From CAZBSE01 sp964578625 (lineage in GTDB: Bacteria; Actinomycetota; Humimicrobiia; Humimicrobiales; Humimicrobiaceae), in contig CAZODQ010000015.1 in the NCBI GenBank assembly GCA_964578625.1, positions 1 to 45,164 on the forward strand: a DNA stretch of 45,164 bases. The letters run 5' to 3'. Positions 34,427-42,448 of the stretch are shown here, one piece after another. Each line of letters starts with the position of its first letter. The stretch's first letter is position 1. The translations under genes were made by a program, and so were the position numbers. The notes under the pieces were generated by a model. That model was not told the origin of the DNA, made no database searches, and worked only from the letters and a program-made list of their open reading frames with translations.

Positions 34427-34649
34427 CTCCCTTCATATAATTTAAGATTGATTCACCCCCTTTCTAAATATGCTTATACACATTTATACATTTAGTTTTA
34501 CCTATAATTTATCACATTTATTTATTTGTGTAAATACATAATTCTGTATTAATGATTTTTTTAAGATATCGGATTTAATAAAGTTTATTGAATAATATAT
34601 ATATAAATGTATTAATACTTTAAATATTTAAAATATTTATATTATTATC

Positions 34650-34678
34650 TTGACATTAATAAATTAAAGTATTAATAT
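34650..34678 (+). promoter_or_regulatory. Promoter of the structured leader of the CAP gene
   Basis: TTGACA (34650-34655), a 17-base spacer and TAATAT (34673-34678). Start predicted near 34685, about 185 bases ahead of the coding region. Confidence 0.65.
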
Positions 34679-34680
34679 TA

Positions 34681-34829
34681 TTACAAAGTAATTAATTAAA
34701 GTTTTATTGAAAATTTAAATTTTACTTTTGTAATAGAGGCGATGATTTACATTCTGTCATTTGGGCACTTACGAATGTAATGAGCTAGTAGTGCAACCGG
34801 CTATTGCTTTTTTATTTAAAAAACAAGCC
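34681..34829 (+). ncRNA. Riboswitch-like structured leader RNA, class unknown
   Basis: The leader first holds a hairpin from 34681-34691 with 34722-34733 (one bulge). Next comes an H-type pseudoknot. Stem one pairs TTACATTC (34747-34754) with GAATGTAA (34773-34780). Its loop carries GGGCACT (34763-34769), which pairs with AGTGC-aa-CC (34790-34798) downstream of stem one. Immediately after, 34799-34813 (GGC, TTG, six T) pairs with 34818-34829 (six A, CAA, GCC). That hairpin uses the 5' arm of the terminator at 34825-34858, so the two exclude each other. The arrangement aptamer, antiterminator, terminator is that of a transcriptional riboswitch. I found no match to GEMM, ydaO, preQ1, fluoride, THF or T-box consensus as I remember them. 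Confidence 0.6.
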
Positions 34830-34858
34830 ATCTGGCCTCTAAGTCAGATGGCTTTTTT
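34825..34858 (+). terminator. Intrinsic terminator in the leader of the CAP gene
   Basis: Perfect 10-base stem AAGCCATCTG / CAGATGGCTT, 10-base loop, six T. It ends 13 bases before the ATG of the CAP gene, so it must be overcome for expression. Confidence 0.9.
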
Positions 34859-34870
34859 AATAAAAAAAAT

Positions 34871-35611
34871 ATGAAGATAAAAATAAAAATATTAACAATA
34901 ATAACAGCGGTTGTGACACTTGCAGCTGCTCTTGTCATAACAAGTGGCTTTAGTTTTGAAGCAGCAAAGATTGACAGCAGCTTTAATGAAAGCAGCGTTT
35001 ATAGAACAGAAGATATAGAGAAAGCAGCAGTTATAAAGGAAGATGTATCAGTAAAGAATAATGAAATTGATGCAGTAACAATACTATCAAAGATATCAGA
35101 CAATCTAAATAAAGAAACAGACAGTATAAACAAAGAATATAAAGCGGAAGTTCTTGGAAACACTAAAACTAGTGAAGCTACTACAGCTGCTTCTGTTCCG
35201 GTAGGATCTGCCGTTAACCTAAGCGAACTGGAAGCAACTGTACTTTATCTTATTAATACCATAAGAGTCTCAAACGGGTTGGGAGCTCTTCAGGCAAATC
35301 AAATGCTGACTGATATTGCTAGATCAAGATGCAATGATATGATAGCTAATTCTTATTTCTCCCACTATACGCCTGATGGCCAAAACATTTTTAATATACT
35401 GCAAAAAAATGGTGTGGTTTATGTAAATGCCGGTGAAAATTTGGGCAATTCCTCGCCACCTTCCAATGGAACTCCCGATGCATTTGCAAATGCTTGGATG
35501 GCAAGCCCTACCCATAAGGCTAACATACTCAGGTCCGTATACTCAAAAATTGGAATCGGAGCAGTCGATGGAGGAGGTAGAAGAGTAGTCACCACAGTAT
35601 TCATAAATTGA
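34871..35611 (+). CDS. Secreted CAP-domain (SCP/PR1) protein
   Basis: This 246-residue protein has an N-terminal signal or anchor helix (residues 5-28). A Ser/Glu-rich linker follows (about 30-115), then a C-terminal CAP domain. Motifs are YLINTIRVSNGLGALQANQMLTDIARSRCNDM, FSHYTPDGQNIFNILQKNGV, AGENLG and AWMASPTHKANILRSVYSKIGIG, like Bacillus YkwD. Two His and Glu of the CAP cavity are present (SHYTP, GENLG, SPTHK). CAP proteins of bacteria are extracellular with unclear roles in spores, wall or interaction. There is no ribosome binding site just before the ATG. The gene sits between the two Tad blocks on the opposite strand and is controlled by a structured leader. Confidence 0.92.
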   Translation: MKIKIKILTIITAVVTLAAALVITSGFSFEAAKIDSSFNESSVYRTEDIEKAAVIKEDVSVKNNEIDAVTILSKISDNLNKETDSINKEYKAEVLGNTKTSEATTAASVPVGSAVNLSELEATVLYLINTIRVSNGLGALQANQMLTDIARSRCNDMIANSYFSHYTPDGQNIFNILQKNGVVYVNAGENLGNSSPPSNGTPDAFANAWMASPTHKANILRSVYSKIGIGAVDGGGRRVVTTVFIN

Positions 35612-35647
35612 TCTATTAGATTTATATAGTTTTACGGACGCCTAGAC

Positions 35648-35684
35648 AAACACCCTGGATATATTCTATCCAGGGTGTTTAAAT
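35648..35684. terminator. Bidirectional intrinsic terminator
   Basis: Perfect 14-base stem (35648-35661 with 35667-35680) around a 5-base loop, flanked by A and T residues. It lies between the convergent CAP gene and tadC. Confidence 0.92.
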
Positions 35685-35697
35685 TTTGGGCTCGAAA

Positions 35698-36588
35698 TCA
35701 CTTCAGCTGCAGGAAATTTCCACCCATTGAAAATATAAGGGGTCCGCCTACCAGTATTATAAAAGACGGCAGTACTAAAAAGACCAGAGGGAATAAAATC
35801 AGTATGGTTATCCTCCTGACTTTTCTTTCCAGATTTTGATAATTTTCAAATTTTATGTACCGGGACTTCTGATTCAGTATCTCATTTATGGAAGAACCAT
35901 ACTTTTCCGCCTGGACTAAAAGAAAAACAAAATTTTTAAAATTTTCTGAGTTACTTCTGTCCATTAAATTCCTGTAAGCTTCAGGTTTTCCAATGCCAAT
36001 ATCTATATCTTTTATGAAATTTGAAAGCTCTCCGCAGATATATCCCCTGTATTTTTCAATCACAATTTTTATAGCGTTATATATATTCTGCCCCGATAGT
36101 GTAGCAATAGATAGTAAATCAATAACATAGGGTAAATCCCTTTCTATTTCCTTTTGCCTTGCGTACTTAAACCTCCGAAGAAGGATATTTGGCGTAAAAT
36201 ACCCTGCCGCTCCTCCTATAGCACTTAGGATAATGGAGTTTATTATATTATTACCAATAAAAACTGCTGTAATCACACATAATATAGACAGGATCATTTT
36301 ATATCCCATAAAAGAATCTGGGGTAAGAAATAATTTATTTCCCGATTCTAACAGTTTAAAAAATTCTATATTTTCTTTTCTGTTTTTAATATGGTATTTT
36401 CTTCTAAAAAGTTTGCCGATCCTGGTTGAGAAAGAATTAATTTTACTTATAAATATCCCCAGAATATTTTTTACCCTGCATCTATTTTGAATCTTTGCAT
36501 AACGGTGATAACTTTTAATCCTGATAATATAAAATATACCTGTACATAAAAATAAATAATAAGAGAATATTATTAAATATATAAGCAT
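35698..36588 (-). CDS. tadC: Tad pilus inner-membrane protein TadC
   Basis: This 296-residue type II secretion GspF-domain protein has an N-terminal helix, a pair of central helices (YKMILSILCVITAVFIGNNIINSIILSAIGGAAGYF), the cytoplasmic T2SSF region (RDLPYVIDLLSIATLSGQNIYNAIKIVIEKYRG) and a C-terminal helix. With TadB it forms the membrane platform on which the TadA ATPase acts. AGGAT lies 7 bases before the ATG, 13 bases after the tadB stop. It is last in the cpaB-tadZ-tadA-tadB-tadC block. Confidence 0.92.
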   Translation of the reverse strand: MLIYLIIFSYYLFLCTGIFYIIRIKSYHRYAKIQNRCRVKNILGIFISKINSFSTRIGKLFRRKYHIKNRKENIEFFKLLESGNKLFLTPDSFMGYKMILSILCVITAVFIGNNIINSIILSAIGGAAGYFTPNILLRRFKYARQKEIERDLPYVIDLLSIATLSGQNIYNAIKIVIEKYRGYICGELSNFIKDIDIGIGKPEAYRNLMDRSNSENFKNFVFLLVQAEKYGSSINEILNQKSRYIKFENYQNLERKVRRITILILFPLVFLVLPSFIILVGGPLIFSMGGNFLQLK

Positions 36589-36601
36589 ACTTTAAATCCT
36601 G

Positions 36602-37465
36602 TTATTCTCCAAAACTAATAATTTTTTTTATTACTATAATTCCTGCAATTTCCAGAATGCCTCCTGCAATTAGCATAATTGTACCAGGACCGGTAGAAAA
36701 AAAATCCAATATAGCCCTGTCCATAAAAATACACATTGTAATTAGAACAATAACGGGAAACAAGGAAATAATATTACCAGAATATCTGCTCTGAAGACTC
36801 ATAGTCTTCATTTGAGACTTTACTTTTAAATTATGACGTACACTCTCAGCAATGGCGTCAAGCATAGATACTATATCTCCTCCCATCTTACTGTTAATTT
36901 TTAGAGAACTGGTAAGAAGGCCTACTTCCCTGCTCCTGCAGCCTTCAGAAAATCTATCCATAGCTTCATCCAGGGTGGAATTAAGTTCCAGCTCATTTGC
37001 AGCTATATATAGATGAGCTCTAAGTGGATCCCTGAATCGGCTTGCAGAATCTTTGAATACACTCCTTACTGTCTTCCCTGCTTTCAAGAGTACTGTCATA
37101 TTACTTATAAATTCTACCAGCTGAATGTTGAGTAAATTTTTTCTCTTTTCTTCAAGTCCATTTAAAAAACCCATTATATAAATTCCCAGACATAAACTGA
37201 CCAACAAACTGAAGATAAAATTTCTAAATAGCAGGTAAAAAAACGAGACTAAAACAGCAAACACAAATATAAACAGCATTTTTCTCTTAGTGCCATATAT
37301 ATTAGTAAAAAGTTTTACTAATTTGGATTTTCTATAATCTGTCTCCCTGTCTGCATCCTTTGCTCTTAGATTAAATCCAAAAGCCACCTTCCTAAATCCG
37401 TAGAACAAAAATATTACAGCAAGTACTACAGTAATAGAAATCAGTATTTCATCCCAATTTTTCAT
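36602..37465 (-). CDS. tadB: Tad pilus inner-membrane protein TadB
   Basis: This 287-residue GspF-domain partner of TadC has membrane helices near residues 5-25, 60-100, 215-240 and 255-280. The cytoplasmic part is NIQLVEFISNMTVLLKAGKTVRSVFKDSASRFRDPLRAHL, SREVGLLTSSLKINSKMGGDIVSMLDAIAESVRH. Its ATG overlaps the end of tadA by 17 bases, so translation is coupled. Confidence 0.92.
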   Translation of the reverse strand: MKNWDEILISITVVLAVIFLFYGFRKVAFGFNLRAKDADRETDYRKSKLVKLFTNIYGTKRKMLFIFVFAVLVSFFYLLFRNFIFSLLVSLCLGIYIMGFLNGLEEKRKNLLNIQLVEFISNMTVLLKAGKTVRSVFKDSASRFRDPLRAHLYIAANELELNSTLDEAMDRFSEGCRSREVGLLTSSLKINSKMGGDIVSMLDAIAESVRHNLKVKSQMKTMSLQSRYSGNIISLFPVIVLITMCIFMDRAILDFFSTGPGTIMLIAGGILEIAGIIVIKKIISFGE

Positions 37466-38747
37466 CCCTAAAATTAAAATTAAATCCTTTATCTTTAACC
37501 TTATTCATAAAATCGGGTATATAACCTGTATGGATGATATCTCCTTCACATAATCCTTTGCCATCCATAATATTATCTTCTAACTTATATTTGAAAATAT
37601 CTTTTACTTCTAAAATAGTATTATTGCCTATTGACTCGCATTTATTCTTCAATTCGCTTATCTTTGATACAATCCTCTTTCCATTTTTTAATTTATCCAG
37701 ATGGATAATCATATCAACAGATGATGCAATCATTCTCCTCGCAGTAGGAGGGTTTAAGTTTAGACCAGACATTAAAATCATTGTCTCCAATCTGGAAATC
37801 ATATCTTTTGGTGAATTAGAATGAATAGTAGTCATGGAGCCGCTGTGCCCTGTATTCATAGCCTGTAGAACATCCACGGCTTCCGCTCCCCTTATTTCTC
37901 CCACCACAATCCTGTCCGGCCTCATTCTTAAGGAATTTCTTACCAGATCCCTGATTGTTATTTCTCCTTTACCTTCAAGATTTGGGGGTCTGCCCTCGAG
38001 CTTGACCACATGGGGTAAATTTAAATTTAATTCCAGTGTCTCTTCGATAGTCACTATTCTTTCATTCTGCCGGATGAAATTAGATATTACATTTAAAAAA
38101 GTTGTTTTACCTGTGGATGTAGCTCCACTTACTATAATATTTAATTTACTCCTTACACAAATCTTAATAAAATCAGCTACTTTTTTATTTATTGTACCTT
38201 CCTTTTTAAGGCTTTCTATATCCATCATATTTTTTTTAAATTTTCTTATAGTAACTACTATATCGTTTGAAGCTGCAGGATTTAGTACCACGTTAATCCT
38301 TGATCCATTTTTAAGTCTTGCATCCACCATAGGCGAGCTCTCATCTATTCTTAACCCTAAAGGGCTTAATGTTTTATCGACTAAGTTTCGGATATGATTG
38401 TTATCCCTGAAAATAATATCCGTTTTCTTTATAACAGCGTTTTCTTCAACATAGACCTGGTCATAATTATTTATCATAATCTCAGTTATTCCGTCATCAT
38501 TTATCAGAAAGCTTATTGGCCCAAAGCCAAAACTATCTTCATGTATCTCCCTGATCAGTCTGGATATTTCTTTCTGGCTGATTATAATTTTTTCTTCTTC
38601 TATTATTTTTTTTAAATACCTGCCAATTATCTTTAGTCTTGATTCCGGCGGAAGTGTGCAAAGATCATCTGCCTTAATCTTTTTTAATATCTTTTTGCCT
38701 AAATAATCCGATATGCTGATAATATTTCCTTCTGTATTCATAAACAT
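37449..38747 (-). CDS. tadA: Tad pilus assembly ATPase TadA (CpaF)
   Basis: This 432-residue secretion ATPase of the VirB11/CpaF family powers pilus extension and retraction. The N-terminal part has GFGPISFLINDDGITEIMINNYDQVYVE. Walker A is VSGATSTGKTTFLN (about 208-221). The Asp box and Walker B are RMRPDRIVVGEIRGAEAVDVLQAMNTGHSGSMTTIHSN. All catalytic motifs are intact. It starts at ATG 38745-38747 with GAGG 4 bases upstream; an ATG two codons later is also good. It overlaps tadZ by 10 bases and tadB by 17. Confidence 0.95.
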   Translation of the reverse strand: MFMNTEGNIISISDYLGKKILKKIKADDLCTLPPESRLKIIGRYLKKIIEEEKIIISQKEISRLIREIHEDSFGFGPISFLINDDGITEIMINNYDQVYVEENAVIKKTDIIFRDNNHIRNLVDKTLSPLGLRIDESSPMVDARLKNGSRINVVLNPAASNDIVVTIRKFKKNMMDIESLKKEGTINKKVADFIKICVRSKLNIIVSGATSTGKTTFLNVISNFIRQNERIVTIEETLELNLNLPHVVKLEGRPPNLEGKGEITIRDLVRNSLRMRPDRIVVGEIRGAEAVDVLQAMNTGHSGSMTTIHSNSPKDMISRLETMILMSGLNLNPPTARRMIASSVDMIIHLDKLKNGKRIVSKISELKNKCESIGNNTILEVKDIFKYKLEDNIMDGKGLCEGDIIHTGYIPDFMNKVKDKGFNFNFRDEKLG

Positions 38748-39493
38748 AAATCCTCGTAAAGCTTCCTGGAAAAGGCAGAAATATTCTGTACGATCCTGAG
38801 GTTATAATTAAAAATAGGATCAGGTCCCTTGTTCAGCATTAAAAACTCAATATCCCTGTCATAAGGAATAAAAGCATTTATAGGATAGTTGATTATGCTG
38901 TTAAGACCTGATGGTGAAACAGCCGGCCTGGTGTTATATTTGTTTATTACTATATCAAAATTACAATATAACTCATCGTAGATTATATTACCTGTCAGTA
39001 TATTTAAATTATTTACTGAAATCAGGTCAGGTAGAGAAACAAAAACAAACTTATTAACAAATTCTTTCAAGCAGAGTTTATTCTGACTGAACATGTGATT
39101 CGGAAAATCTACACAGATAATATCAAAATGATTTTTTAATACATTCAGGAGTTTTTCCAGATAGTCCTTACATATGATTCTTGCTTTTTCAATTTTTATG
39201 GGAGGAAGGATCAAATTCAAGCTATTATCAAAATTTATAACAAGTCTTTTTAATATGGATATGTCCATTTCATTTATGACTCCTTCGGCATCACCAAGAT
39301 CTCTGTTATTTTCATCCGCCAGATTAAAGATCATTCTGCTGTCCTTTTTTCCAATGTTTAAATCCAGGAGCAGTATATTCTTCGTAGTCTCTCTGGCAAG
39401 ATAAGTCGAAACACAATAAGTCATAAAACTGCATCCACAGCCTCCTTTACTTCCTGAGAATAATACGATCTTTGATTCATTTTTATCAATCAT
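38738..39493 (-). CDS. tadZ: TadZ/CpaE-like MinD-family ATPase
   Basis: This 251-residue ParA/MinD-type protein localises the Tad machine. The deviant P-loop is SKGGCGCSFMTYCVSTYLARE, with Cys where the second Lys of KGGxGKT is usual; loss of this Lys is common among TadZ proteins. ILLLDLNIGKKD and FDIICVDFPNHMF are the switch regions. There is no receiver domain at the N-terminus, unlike many CpaE. An AAAGGAG lies 14 bases before the ATG, a long spacing. It sits 67 bases after cpaB. Confidence 0.85.
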   Translation of the reverse strand: MIDKNESKIVLFSGSKGGCGCSFMTYCVSTYLARETTKNILLLDLNIGKKDSRMIFNLADENNRDLGDAEGVINEMDISILKRLVINFDNSLNLILPPIKIEKARIICKDYLEKLLNVLKNHFDIICVDFPNHMFSQNKLCLKEFVNKFVFVSLPDLISVNNLNILTGNIIYDELYCNFDIVINKYNTRPAVSPSGLNSIINYPINAFIPYDRDIEFLMLNKGPDPIFNYNLRIVQNISAFSRKLYEDLCL

Positions 39494-39560
39494 ATTTATC
39501 TTTTAAGCTCCTTTTAAAAATATTAAAAATAAAATTCTATAACATTAAATAAACTTTTTA

Positions 39561-40316
39561 TTAGCTGCCCTGGGTGTAACTTATCGGGCAGATCGATAAA
39601 TTAAGCACTCCTTTTTCCAACACCAAAAAAATCTCTTCTGTCTCTGAAACATCCAGATAAAAAGTCATGATCAGCATATTCGCATAACCTTGATCAACTG
39701 AACTGCTGTTAAATATAGAGTCTACCAAAAAATCACCGCTGCCATTTTCTTCTCCGGAGCGGCTTCCTTCAGGACTATTCCTGATCAATACTACTTCTTT
39801 TTCAGATAACACCGTATCCGAATAGATAACTCCGCTTTCAGGTTCATAACAGGTCGATATAATATCTACTCTATCCCCTGGTCTGATCAATGATCTATCT
39901 CCATAAAAGTTTACGGGAATACTGACTGCTCTTAATTGATAAGGAATACACGATGAGAAACCGGGGCTCAAGCCGTCACCGGATTCCATTCCTTCCAGTT
40001 TATCAATTGTTATGATCTCCCCCTCCAGTATATTTTCGGTAACCTTCCTACCTAAAATCTTGTTCTTATCTATAACAAACTTTTCACTGAATATATTTTC
40101 AGGTATTTTCTGTATCTCAATTAATTCTTCCGTAACCTCTTGACCCTTCTTGACATCAGCTCCAGCTACAAATATCTCCCTATATCCTGCATCTTCCGAA
40201 ATCTTAGCCTTTAAATTACTTATATACCAGAAAACAAAAATACCCCCTATAACAGCAATGATTATAAATATGATGCCAAATATTCTTTGTTTAATTATAA
40301 GAGATATCCTATTCAT
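39561..40316 (-). CDS. cpaB: CpaB/RcpC-like SAF-domain pilus assembly protein
   Basis: This 251-residue protein has an N-terminal anchor helix (residues 9-31) followed by a SAF domain (YREIFVAGADVKKGQEVTEELIEIQKIPENIF, ILGRKVTENILEGEIITIDKL). The C-terminal RcpC-like part has LRAVSIPVNFYGDRSLIRPGDRVDIISTCY. In diderms this protein works with the secretin; no secretin is present here, as in other monoderm Tad loci. It is first gene of the block. Its upstream gap (40317-40518) is shared with the divergent TPR gene. Confidence 0.88.
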   Translation of the reverse strand: MNRISLIIKQRIFGIIFIIIAVIGGIFVFWYISNLKAKISEDAGYREIFVAGADVKKGQEVTEELIEIQKIPENIFSEKFVIDKNKILGRKVTENILEGEIITIDKLEGMESGDGLSPGFSSCIPYQLRAVSIPVNFYGDRSLIRPGDRVDIISTCYEPESGVIYSDTVLSEKEVVLIRNSPEGSRSGEENGSGDFLVDSIFNSSSVDQGYANMLIMTFYLDVSETEEIFLVLEKGVLNLSICPISYTQGS

Positions 40317-40447
40317 CCTTTTAAAACCTTTAACCCACTGTCAGATTAACCTGTTTATTACTGTTTTTTATACTAAACGTATAAGCATAATAACATAAAT
40401 ATCTATATGTGTAAATATATAATTTTAAAATTATATGCCAAAACCAT

Positions 40448-40476
40448 TTAGTACTTGACTCTACTAGTGTTATAAT
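40448..40476 (+). promoter_or_regulatory. Promoter of the TPR gene
   Basis: Extended -10 TG-T-TATAAT (TATAAT at 40471-40476) with a weak TTAGTA 17 bases upstream. Start is about 36 bases before the ATG. Confidence 0.5.
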
Positions 40477-40518
40477 TACAACTGCAATATTTTATTATGG
40501 TTATAAGATTTATTAATT

Positions 40519-40869
40519 ATGAGTAATGCTTATTATCTTTTTAAAAAGGGCAAGAAATTAACCGAAAGAGGTAAATTTTTAGATGCAATAATGGTACTTG
40601 AAAAAGCTAAGGACTTCGAACCTAAAAAGGGTTCTATAAGGGAAGTCCTTGCCAGCGCATATTATAATTGTGGTTTCTACCACTCAGCCAAAAAGAATTT
40701 TATGAAGGCTCTGGAAATAGATGCAGTCAATGATTTCGCGCACTACGGGCTGGGAATGTGTCTAATAAAGGAAAAAAATTTAAACAAGGCAGTGGGACAC
40801 TTAAAAATGGCATATGCCATGAAGCCGGATTCTAAAAAATACAAGGATATGCTTAAAAAAATCACATAG
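40519..40869 (+). CDS. Small TPR-repeat protein
   Basis: This 116-residue protein consists of about three tetratricopeptide repeats: AYYLFKKGKKLTERGKFLDAIMVLEKAKDFEP, IREVLASAYYNCGFYHSAKKNFMKALEIDAV and AHYGLGMCLIKEKNLNKAVGHLKMAYAMKP. It has no signal peptide, so it is a cytoplasmic scaffold or adaptor. There is no ribosome binding site before the ATG. It is divergent from the Tad cpaB block and convergent with the DUF192 gene. Confidence 0.85.
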   Translation: MSNAYYLFKKGKKLTERGKFLDAIMVLEKAKDFEPKKGSIREVLASAYYNCGFYHSAKKNFMKALEIDAVNDFAHYGLGMCLIKEKNLNKAVGHLKMAYAMKPDSKKYKDMLKKIT

Positions 40870-40875
40870 TATCCA

Positions 40876-41232
40876 TTAAATAAATCTAATTACATCTCCA
40901 ACAGAAAGAGAGGTTTTTCCTACAGTGCCTGAAACCAGCTCCAATACAGAAAAAGCATTTTTTATAAACTTAGTTACTCTAAACGGCCTGATGTTATTAT
41001 AAATGGCTATAACCTTATTCTTCTTATCCAGGAAAATTGCGTCTATACTATACCCCATCCAAAAAGTATGAATACTACTGCAGTACTCCATATAAAAACC
41101 CTCTTTAGCCTTCAACTTTCTCCTCGCTGTCAGCCCAAATAACTTATTATAAAAGCTCTCTGCTTTTATAACTTTAGAAACAATTAATTCTTCTTTTTCC
41201 GGATCTTCGGAATCAACTTTGACCGCTCTCAT
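40876..41232 (-). CDS. DUF192 family protein
   Basis: This 118-residue DUF192 protein has the family core FGLTARRKLKAKEGFYMEYCSSIHTFWMGYSIDAIFLDKKNKVIAIYNNIRPF and the C-terminal VLELVSGTVGKTSLSVGDVIRF. No function is established; members occur in the cytoplasm or exported. Here no signal peptide is seen. In some anaerobes they lie near Tad or type IV pilus genes. I take the ATG at 41230-41232. It is 22 bases after the ferritin-like gene stop. Confidence 0.85.
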   Translation of the reverse strand: MRAVKVDSEDPEKEELIVSKVIKAESFYNKLFGLTARRKLKAKEGFYMEYCSSIHTFWMGYSIDAIFLDKKNKVIAIYNNIRPFRVTKFIKNAFSVLELVSGTVGKTSLSVGDVIRFI

Positions 41233-41257
41233 CAAACTATTCCCAATATACTATAGT

Positions 41258-41542
41258 CTATTCACCCAGCTCTTCTTTAACTTCTTCCTCTCCTGCTTTA
41301 AGTTCATCTACTTGCTGCTTATCCAGTCTTAAAAGCAGTGTCTGGAACTCTCCTACATGTGTTTTTTCTTCCTTTGCTATGTCCAGAAGAATTCTTTTAA
41401 TATCCTTATTTTCGGTAAATGCAGCCAGCTGTTCATATAAATTCACGGCGTCCAGTTCCGCAATTATTCCTACTCTTAATATTTCCTTATCAATGTTTTC
41501 CTTTGTCACCTTTGTAAGATCTATCGGAATATTGGACATCAT
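41258..41542 (-). CDS. Small ferritin-like (EncFtn/rubrerythrin-type) protein
   Basis: This 94-residue two-helix protein has ferritin-type ligands: Glu and nearby residues in GIIAELDAVNLYEQLAA and the ExxH in IAKEEKTHVGEFQTLLLRLD. The size and single ExxH resemble encapsulated ferritins (EncFtn), half-ferritins that dimerise to build a di-iron site and are loaded into encapsulin shells. No encapsulin gene is in the window. The acidic tail ELKAGEEEVKEELGE could be a cargo tag. I chose the ATG at 41540-41542, with GGGG 8 bases upstream. Confidence 0.7.
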   Translation of the reverse strand: MMSNIPIDLTKVTKENIDKEILRVGIIAELDAVNLYEQLAAFTENKDIKRILLDIAKEEKTHVGEFQTLLLRLDKQQVDELKAGEEEVKEELGE

Positions 41543-41698
41543 TTTTATCACCCCTTTTAAATCTTATAATTTTTTAATTGATATTATATTGTCCTTCCAT
41601 GTATTTTTATTTCATCTTAATCTACTCCAAATGTTCAAAATCTTTTTATAAAGCAGTTATATTATATCAGTTATAGCTTGTCTTGTGACTCTTAACTA

Positions 41699-42388
41699 CT
41701 ATTTTATACAGAAAAAACCAGCCTGAAGGTACGACAGCCACAGGATTTCAACTGTCCTGAATCCTATTGAATTAAGCAGTTTAAAATGCTCGCTTACCTT
41801 TATTGGAAAATATTTTACCCCAAATCTTTTTCTATGAGCATTTACATCCTTCCTGCTCCTGCCTTTAATCAATTGGAAATTCATCCATCTTTCCAGCTGG
41901 ATATTTAATGCCGCATCATTTTCAGGCCTTATATTTTCAAAGACGACATATATACCGCCGTCTCTTAAAAGATTATAGCAGTTCCTGGTTGCCTTTATTC
42001 TGTCTTCCCTGTTCAAATAATGATGTGTCTGTATCGCAGTTACAACATCATAATTTTCCCGCCCTGTGATATTTATATCCTCTGTTTTTATTGGACTTAA
42101 ATATTCTATATTTTTATGATCCTTAAGCCTCTCTTTAGCCTCTCCCATCATCTCACCCGAAGGATCTGCAAGAACAAAACTGCAGTTATCAAATACTTTA
42201 ATTGCTTTTTTAACAAGATATCCTGTCCCGCAGCCGGTGTCCAGCCATTTTCTTGCATTAGGATTAATGGATCTAACCAGATCAATGGTTTCCCGGTGAA
42301 AATATTCATAAAAGGGTATGGTCTTTCTGACCTTTAGATCATATTCCGATGAACTATGCGGTGTTTTGTTATCACTCATTTTGCCCAT
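41699..42388 (-). CDS. Class I SAM-dependent methyltransferase
   Basis: This 229-residue methyltransferase has motif I WLDTGCGTGYLVKKA (about 43-57), the acidic residue after beta-2 in FVLADPSGEMM, and YDVVTAIQTHHYLNREDRIKATRNCYNLLRDGGIYVVFENI. Substrate unknown. It precedes nothing closely on its strand; upstream lie the toroid-fold gene and a 60-base gap. The start could be ATG 42388 or the ATG three codons in. Confidence 0.82.
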   Translation of the reverse strand: MGKMSDNKTPHSSSEYDLKVRKTIPFYEYFHRETIDLVRSINPNARKWLDTGCGTGYLVKKAIKVFDNCSFVLADPSGEMMGEAKERLKDHKNIEYLSPIKTEDINITGRENYDVVTAIQTHHYLNREDRIKATRNCYNLLRDGGIYVVFENIRPENDAALNIQLERWMNFQLIKGRSRKDVNAHRKRFGVKYFPIKVSEHFKLLNSIGFRTVEILWLSYLQAGFFCIK

Positions 42389-42448
42389 TTCTTATATCTT
42401 ATTCAGATATTTTCCATTTTAAAGTATTCGTAAGAATTATCTTTAAAA

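Noticed and set aside
34735..34830. Known GEMM (c-di-GMP-I), ydaO (c-di-AMP), fluoride or T-box element
   Set aside because: The conserved strings I know for these classes are absent. A variant of a pseudoknotted class such as c-di-GMP-II could not be excluded by eye.
38738..39493. Missing P-loop lysine in TadZ as a sign of inactivation
   Set aside because: TadZ/CpaE proteins commonly lack this lysine; the rest of the fold is intact.
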